26,559 bases of DNA. It comes from Apostichopus parvimensis. Taxonomy: Eukaryota > Echinodermata > Holothuroidea > Aspidochirotida > Stichopodidae. The notes beneath the pieces were generated by a model, which was given only the letters and a program-made list of their open reading frames with translations, ran no database searches and was not told the DNA's origin. The DNA lies in the NCBI GenBank assembly GCA_000934455.1, contig KN882724.1:103876-130434 (forward strand). The letters are read 5' to 3'. Positions 21,319 through 26,559 of this stretch are shown here, piece after piece; position 1 is the stretch's first letter; each line of letters opens with the position of its first letter. The translations under genes and the position numbers were made by a program.

Positions 21319-22077
21319 ACTATCTAAGCGGAGCGCGACCATTGGTTCGCGCGTAGTGTACAAGATTTTTTTTGGCAAATATACCTCCCAGATCGCCGGA
21401 AATAACACTTCCCAGACCCTATAATGCTTCAAAACCTCCTTAAATTTGAGATCTCATGGCTTAGAAATTTAAGTTGGGGGAAACACATGGGCGTCTGCAG
21501 AAAAAAAAAATCAGGGGACAAATAATTCAAGTAGACTTTTGTATACGATGGGTCTGGGTCCTCTCCCAGAAAACAACTTAGGCTGCCGCAAATGCGATTT
21601 CCTTTTCAAAATTTAACAACTGTCGATAAATGTAATAAAGTGAGAACTGCTGCATGTCATTTGTACAATGCTGGATCAAACTGCGCCAAAGTTCAATAGG
21701 GCCTACATGTAGCGTTTGGTCAAGACAAATTGGTGGGGACACGGTATATCATGTCCCCACCACTGAAAAAGTTGGTGAGGACGCGTCCCGCTGTCCCTAC
21801 CAGGATCTGCGTCCATGGTCCGTCTATAGGCTAGCTAATTCATTTCGAAAATAAGTAAAAACTACTCTCGGTGAAAGTCTGTGTCGTTTTTTGGTGATAT
21901 TTAGTAACAAATTGTGACACGGTTAGACATGCGTGTAGCGAGGAATTTGCCAAGGGACGGGCGAAGCTTGTAGGCAAACTATCTAGCGTGGCGCCACCAT
22001 GAGTTGGCGCGAGGCGTAAAAGAAAATTTTGGCCGAAAATGCCTCCCAGATCACTGGAAATGGCACTTCCCAGGCCT
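21319..22077. repeat. Diverged direct duplication inside the hAT element
   Basis: 21319-21419 and 21978-22077 share ACTATCTA, then TTTTGGC and CTCCCAGATC, then GGAAAT and CACTTCCCAG, at about 70% by eye and in the same orientation about 660 bases apart. They look like two copies of one transposon-derived segment. Confidence 0.7.
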
Positions 22078-22267
22078 TGTAAGTTGCATCTAAGCATTTT
22101 CTATTTTGAAATGACTAGCGATATCATAAAAAAATGCTCTTATAGGCTGAAAAAACTATGCCACCAAATATTGGGGGGATATTAGATACTATATCCCCCC
22201 ACCTAAAATATTGGGGGGACATGTCCCCCGTCCCCCCCCCCCCATGATCGCCGCCCATGTCTCAGGC

Positions 22268-23404
22268 AATGCCATTTTTACAGCACTTTTCCAGTCAGTC
22301 AATGTTCAGTGGAGTTGTAACTGCTATCTGTGGCAACACCATGCCCATGTGAAAATCATTGCTGTGAATTTTAATGGACGGGTGCCATCCAATCCACCAG
22401 ATGTCGTGGGCCAACACTGTTTGCCGGTTTAAATAGCACAGTCAAGAATATGCATGTTTTATGGTTGATCGGGAGAGAAAATTAATTACACTGGTATAAA
22501 ACATTAAGACTAACCCAATATTTCATTTGATATATTCTTTTCTATTTGTAAAATAAAATTTTATTACATAATATGTACAATCTTTCTAATCAAATTCTCA
22601 GCTGATTTTAAATGAAACTTAAGTTTTATATTTGCCACATATACCTAACATTATACAAACTAACACAGGTGAGATGCTAAACTCTACTGTTAAATTTTCT
22701 GTGAAGTAGCACTTCCATCAGCCGAGACTCAGTTTCCGGCCAATGGACTTCTTCCCAAATGTTAAAGAGAATAACAACTATTCAAGAATTTCTGAAAATG
22801 AATGACTTTCTGTATTAACTGGAAGACTTTCCCTGTATTTCATTTGGTAAAGTGTCTTGAAGTCTTCCATTAACTATCATGGAACGAGAATAGCTTCAAG
22901 GCAATGTACTGTATTTATCATGTACTTATAAACTACAAATTTTAAACGGTAATATACAAAATTGATTGTAAATATAACACGCACATCATGCTCAACAAAC
23001 ATATACATACATATATACACGCACACATACATACACAAAATAATCTGTACCAACTAGAACATCAATTGTTCTGTTTTACTGTTAACTTGATGCTACTGTT
23101 TTTGAGCTACTGTTTCCTAGAAATTGGTGAATATTCCTTCCCACCCCCACCCCCCAATTCCTTCCTACTTGACTCCCATGTGCATGAGTTACACAAAACC
23201 ACCTTGCAACAGAGGTAAACACACTAGTGGCTAATGCATATTATGTGACCAACACAGGCTCATTATCTACAGAAAGTAATCTTTTGGCTAATTTGTCAAA
23301 GGAGAAATAATATTAAAAAAAATATGTTGCAAAAGATAACTTTGAAAAGTTAAATAGGCCTATCTTTACATCGATTCAAATGCAAAGGAGGAAGTCCATG
23401 TACA
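22268..23404. other. Intergenic, AT-rich
   Basis: No exon is supported. It holds an (ACAT/ACAC)n microsatellite at 22990-23037 and a C-rich patch near 23143-23155. Confidence 0.5.
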
Positions 23405-23791
23405 GTACATGGCCATAGGAGCCCAACTTGATTTGGGGGGCTGTAACGACTTGCCCGAAAAATATAACCAAATTTTTCGCGCGCTCCGCGCGCAATCAAC
23501 CCGTTAATGTGCATATCATATAGGCATGCATCAGTTATTATATCGCATGCCAATAACATACAATCGTTTTCCGTGTAATAACCCTTCCATATTGGTTATA
23601 ATTATTGGGAAAGTCATTACAATAGTAATGATAAGAAAAATATAAGTTTAACCATTGAAAAACACATGCAAATTAGTTTTCTTTCAGTATGTGCCCGAAA
23701 AATTCTCAGCATATTGCCCGAATTTTCACAAACAATTTTGGTTGGGGGGGGGGGGGCTGCAGCCCCCCAGCTCCTACGCCTATGTACATGG
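23405..23791. mobile_element. MITE with 8-bp target duplication GTACATGG
   Basis: GTACATGG flanks the element at 23405-23412 and 23784-23791. The left end reads CCATAGGAGCCC and the right end reverse-complemented reads ATAGGCGTAGGAGC. Both are followed by GGGGGGCTG and then a block with CGGGCAA/TGCCCGAAAAA in mirrored order. The 371-base interior is noncoding and contains a CpG-rich palindromic block (CGCGCGCTCCGCGCGC, about 23479-23494). The 8-bp duplication suggests a hAT-type origin. Confidence 0.75.
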
Positions 23792-25369
23792 CATCAGTGC
23801 AGTATGATTAATAAACAAATCAAAGAAAAAACTTCATCACCACATGTAAAATAAGTTGCAGTTACATGACATGCCAGCAGTGGCCTATACAAAAAAATTA
23901 AGTTGTTAAAAAAAAACTCATTGCATAATAAAAACAGTTGGCTTTAATGCCATGCAAAATACAGTTGCACTCAAATCAGTAAAAGTCCTTTATAGCTGGC
24001 CTTATAAGTAAGAGGGTCCACACTTAGCATTTAAAAAAAAATAGGGTTGAATATTTCATATTTTAAAACTGAACCAAATTTTTAACTTTCTTAAAGCCCA
24101 TAATTATCTGTGACCTGAGATCTAATATGCTGAACTACTTTGGCAATCTTTTGAGAAATTGGTTAAGTATAAACATCATTCAAAACTTGAAGTTTAAGAG
24201 ATATAAAAATATAATTTTTCAGTAAATTTTAGACTGTCCCTGATTGGTATGACATTGTGGATGATTTGTGACTGTTTTAAGTGAGTTATTGTCCCTAAAT
24301 CCTGTGGTTGGAATTGAAACAGCACTTCGAGTCGATTTAGCCCACAATCTGGTGGTAACCTACTCCACCTTTGAAGGGAAGATAAGTACTTTGAATGTAT
24401 AAAAACTGGAAAAGAGTCCAAATTAGTCACCATCCGTTCAAAGGAGTACTAGTTATAGACTCATCATAATCTCTTATAACAGAAGTTACTGATTGCTTTT
24501 GTTGAAAGAGAGAGACAGGTTATTGGGCAAAAAGCATTGCCGATCTTTCTGACAAACCAGAGTCGTCTACCATCAATTGTGTGCATTCCCATTGTTTGCT
24601 GGAATCCTTCGCTCACAGTAGTCTGTTGATTTCACAGAAATTGTTCATTCAGTTTTAGCCTTATATACATTCTACACAGACTTCGTTCTCTTGGTGGAAC
24701 TTCATGGTTTCTAAAGGAAAACACACAATTACCTTACATTCAATTTGTGGGTTACAAAAAAAAATTCCCTTTGTATGAAAAATTGAATTTCTTTTCTCTA
24801 GATAAATATCTTATTATATTGCTGGATTGGCATCCCTTTATGACTGTACATTGCATAACATGCATATATACAAGTGACGAGTGAAGCAACGTTGCTACTC
24901 GACTTAAAAAATCCACCGTTGAACAGGAAACTGGCAAGAGGTGAGATTTAAACTTTTGCGGTTTTTTATGCTTGTTCTAAGTCTGATCCGACTGACTCTG
25001 CTGTCTTCATAATAAAAGTTTCAGCTTTCTTGTTCCCTATTTCATGCATAACTTTTAAAATCATTCAAAACAATATATACAACAGACTTAACAGCTGTAC
25101 ACCAAGAAATAATTATGGTTCACAGTGATATCGGCAAGAGTATGGGGAGGTGAGATGGTGGGGTGGGGTGGGGTGGGGTGAGGTGTTTTGGTATGCTAAT
25201 GAAAAAAAAATTAGTAAACCGACAGTATCTGACAGCCTTGACAATACGTAGTAAAGACTAAAGGTTCCAACTCTCTCAGAGGGCTGCAACATGACAGTTT
25301 TTCAATTCTCTTTGGCATTGATCCAAGCGAGCGCTGGTTGCCAAAGTAGTCACAAGAGTCTGTGCAATG
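23792..25369. other. Noncoding, downstream of an unidentified minus-strand gene
   Basis: This lies 3' of the terminal exon at 25370-25501 and may include its 3' UTR. A G-rich (GGGGT)n stretch lies at 25157-25183. An acceptor-like TTTTCCTTTAG (minus, ending 24711) precedes a 25-codon frame that I did not accept as an exon. Confidence 0.45.
25157..25183 (+). repeat. (GGGGT)n tract, G-quadruplex candidate
   Basis: Four consecutive GGGG runs separated by single T bases meet the classic four-tract quadruplex pattern. Confidence 0.8.
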
Positions 25370-25501
25370 TTACTGTCCTCTAAAACCAGAAGTGATTTTA
25401 TCCTTTTTGAGATTCTTCTTGGGATGGTTTGGAGAGCTCTTAGCATGCTGGCATGGGGTGTGTTCCATTATAACTTCAGATGGTCCAGGCTTGTCAGAAG
25501 A
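25370..25501 (-). CDS. Terminal coding exon of an unrecognised gene (Lys-rich tail)
   Basis: The acceptor is strong: a T-rich tract with TTCTTCAATTATTCAG ending at 25502. It opens a 43-codon frame that runs to TAA at 25372-25370, and the two alternative frames stop at once or within 12 codons. The residues are SSDKPGPSEVIMEHTPCQHA, then KSSPNHPKKNLKKDK and ITSGFRGQ. This is a hydrophilic, basic, Ser/Pro-containing C-terminal tail, probably disordered, with a KKNLKKDK cluster that could serve in nuclear targeting or nucleic-acid contact. Upstream exons should lie toward or beyond the right edge; none was firmly found to 26559. The exon call rests on splice-site quality and reading-frame composition, not homology. 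Confidence 0.55.
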   Translation of the reverse strand, partial: SSDKPGPSEVIMEHTPCQHAKSSPNHPKKNLKKDKITSGFRGQ

Positions 25502-25740
25502 CTGAATAATTGAAGAACAAAACAAAAACAAAAAAACTAAAATGTTATGTTGTTGATAACAACTGTGTAGTATACACTGGAGAAAACAGAACCTGAATGA
25601 TTTAAGAATAGCTTACATGTTTTCATTCCTTTAATATCCATCTTCTGCATAAAAAACAATTGAAAAAATTAAATGTGATTACTAATTGCAAAGATATGAG
25701 AATGGCATTATGAATGGATGAAAAACTGAACAGACTGATG

Positions 25741-26001
25741 TATAGAGGTGTTGCAGTGACGTCATATTTTGGGACATTGCGTGAATCATGCTCAGTGACT
25801 GGAGGGAAAGAGAGCCTCTCTATATCGTTACGTTCAATGGGCTAATTTTCTTTATTTTTGCTCGTTTTTCTTCATTTGCGAAAAGATGTTTGATTTTTGT
25901 AGAATAACATATGGCAAAGTTTACTCAAAATATTCACCAGTCATTTAGAAATCATCGTTTGAATTTATCGTTTGAATGACGTCATGTGCAAGACCTCTAT
26001 A
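25741..26001. mobile_element. TA-flanked MITE with a CRE in each terminal repeat
   Basis: The element (25743-25999) is flanked by TA duplications at 25741-25742 and 26000-26001. Its left end reads TAGAGGTGTTGCAGTGACGT and its right end reverse-complemented reads TAGAGGTCTTGCACATGACG, so the terminal repeats match over about 24 bases. Each contains a perfect TGACGTCA (25757-25764 and 25977-25984). The 257-base length, TA duplication and lack of coding capacity indicate a Tc1/mariner-type MITE. ATCGTTTGAA is duplicated just inside the right end. Confidence 0.85.
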
Positions 26002-26559
26002 CTGTACATACAGTGACTTAATTCTTTCAAATGTCACGCGATAATTCAAATGCGATATATTCATTCACTCTCTTTATCTCCTGTCAGGCTCTGCATGGCA
26101 AAGATTTCCTTTGGCAAATGCCCCATTTGACACCTAAAATTTCAATTTCCTTGACTACAGCTTGGCAGACCATAATTGGGGTTTGAGGCCAGGGGGGGGG
26201 GGGGGCAGCAACCACTTATATTTCGGAATAAAATCAATACTCACCCCTCTCCCCTCTCTGAGAGAGAGCATAGAAAATAAAAAAATAAAAATAATGACCA
26301 TTACATAAATATATGACATGTTTGTGTGGTACAAACTAAACAGTTGGAAATTCTTCAATACAGTTTCAGAAGCTGTAAACTATATAGCACCTGTATTTCC
26401 CATCCCACCATTTTACCAAAAGGAGGGAGGGCTCCCCTTACTGGAAGACATAACATAAAGCTCCAACCAGTACAAAAATGGTGGCTGCACCCCTGCTAGA
26501 TACTGCCATTTATAAGCTTTATAGTTTATCATATCACCAATCTCCCCACACCCACCCCC
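26002..26559. other. Right-edge noncoding stretch
   Basis: No supported exon was found. A 14-base G run lies at 26192-26205 and a CT/GA-rich patch at about 26243-26268. It may be intron of the minus-strand gene ending at 25370. Confidence 0.45.

Larger units (their letters stand above)
20643..22267. mobile_element. Nonautonomous hAT-type element with nested LINE fragment
   Basis: The element body is 20651-22259. It is bracketed by a perfect 8-bp target duplication, TCTCAGGC (20643-20650 and 22260-22267). The left end reads CAGGGGCGGCGAT, and the right end reverse-complemented reads CATGGGCGGCGAT (12 of 13 identical). An 8-bp duplication with CAGGGGCGG-type termini is characteristic of the hAT superfamily. 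AAATATTGGG occurs near both ends (20671, 22166, 22206). There is no transposase frame. The interior carries a LINE tail (20708-21180) and two related noncoding blocks (21319-21419, 21978-22077). Confidence 0.85.

Noticed and set aside
21485..21817. Possible nested element with CATGGGCGTCTGCAG at the left and CATGGACGCAGATCC at the right (reverse complement)
   Set aside because: The ends are only partly similar and no target duplication flanks them.
24632..24710. Exon-like frame NHEVPPRERSLCRMYIRLKL after a TTTTCCTTTAG acceptor (minus strand)
   Set aside because: It would lie downstream of the terminal exon at 25370, a second frame (TMKFHQENEVCVECI) is equally open, and nothing upstream supports splicing into it. 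An alternative last exon remains possible.
26080..26145. Minus-strand segment after AAATTTTAG reading VSNGAFAKGNLCHAEPDRR
   Set aside because: No donor follows and the frame stops after 19 codons; the acceptor context is weak.
1..26559. CRISPR arrays, bacterial operons, intact tRNA or rRNA genes
   Set aside because: None is present; repeats are transposon-derived or simple, and coding sequence is split by introns.

Overview
This is eukaryotic, animal-type DNA. Coding sequence lies in short exons with GT/AG borders, set in AT-rich noncoding DNA full of microsatellites, poly-G/poly-C runs and eroded transposable elements. There are no bacterial operons, ribosome-binding sites or CRISPR arrays. 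I recognise one gene, the 3' part of a HAPSTR1 (C16orf72) homologue, a conserved animal family. The mix of hAT, LINE, SINE and MITE relics suggests a marine invertebrate, possibly an echinoderm. That placement is inference.

Left end (1-4200, + strand): the last two coding exons of HAPSTR1, at 1142-1432 and 2308-2489, followed by a probable long 3' UTR. The first exon(s) lie before the window. From about 4200 to 10980 the sequence looks intergenic. It holds a tRNA-derived SINE head (8455-8560), a tripled 13-base motif (8976-9027) and simple repeats.

Middle (10980-18550, - strand): a gene I cannot name, convergent with HAPSTR1. Four phase-compatible exons (16281-16186, 14320-14141, 12940-12817, 11865-11732) join into one open frame of about 177 residues. 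The protein runs from a His/Ala/Arg-rich helical region through a His6 cluster and a Pro-rich region with two PPxY motifs to a GYPG-repeat tail. A weaker 5' exon candidate is at 17207-17118. A CRE/E-box region and an ATG exon candidate lie at 18500-18830. One intron holds a roughly 16-copy minisatellite. Two copies of one dispersed repeat lie in opposite orientation on either side of the four exons.

Right (19250-26559): a transposon-rich stretch. In order it holds a decayed hAT/ZMYM1-like transposase relic, a TA-flanked MITE with about 70-bp inverted repeats, and a 1.6-kb hAT-type element with a perfect 8-bp target duplication that carries a LINE reverse-transcriptase tail. These are followed by a roughly 370-bp MITE with an 8-bp duplication, the terminal coding exon of an unrecognised minus-strand gene (25501-25370), and a second TA-flanked MITE with a perfect CRE palindrome in each inverted repeat.

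No pathway links the genes directly. One loose parallel is that HAPSTR1 is known as a partner of the HECT ligase HUWE1, while the neighbouring unknown protein carries PPxY motifs of the kind bound by NEDD4-family HECT ligases. This may be coincidence.
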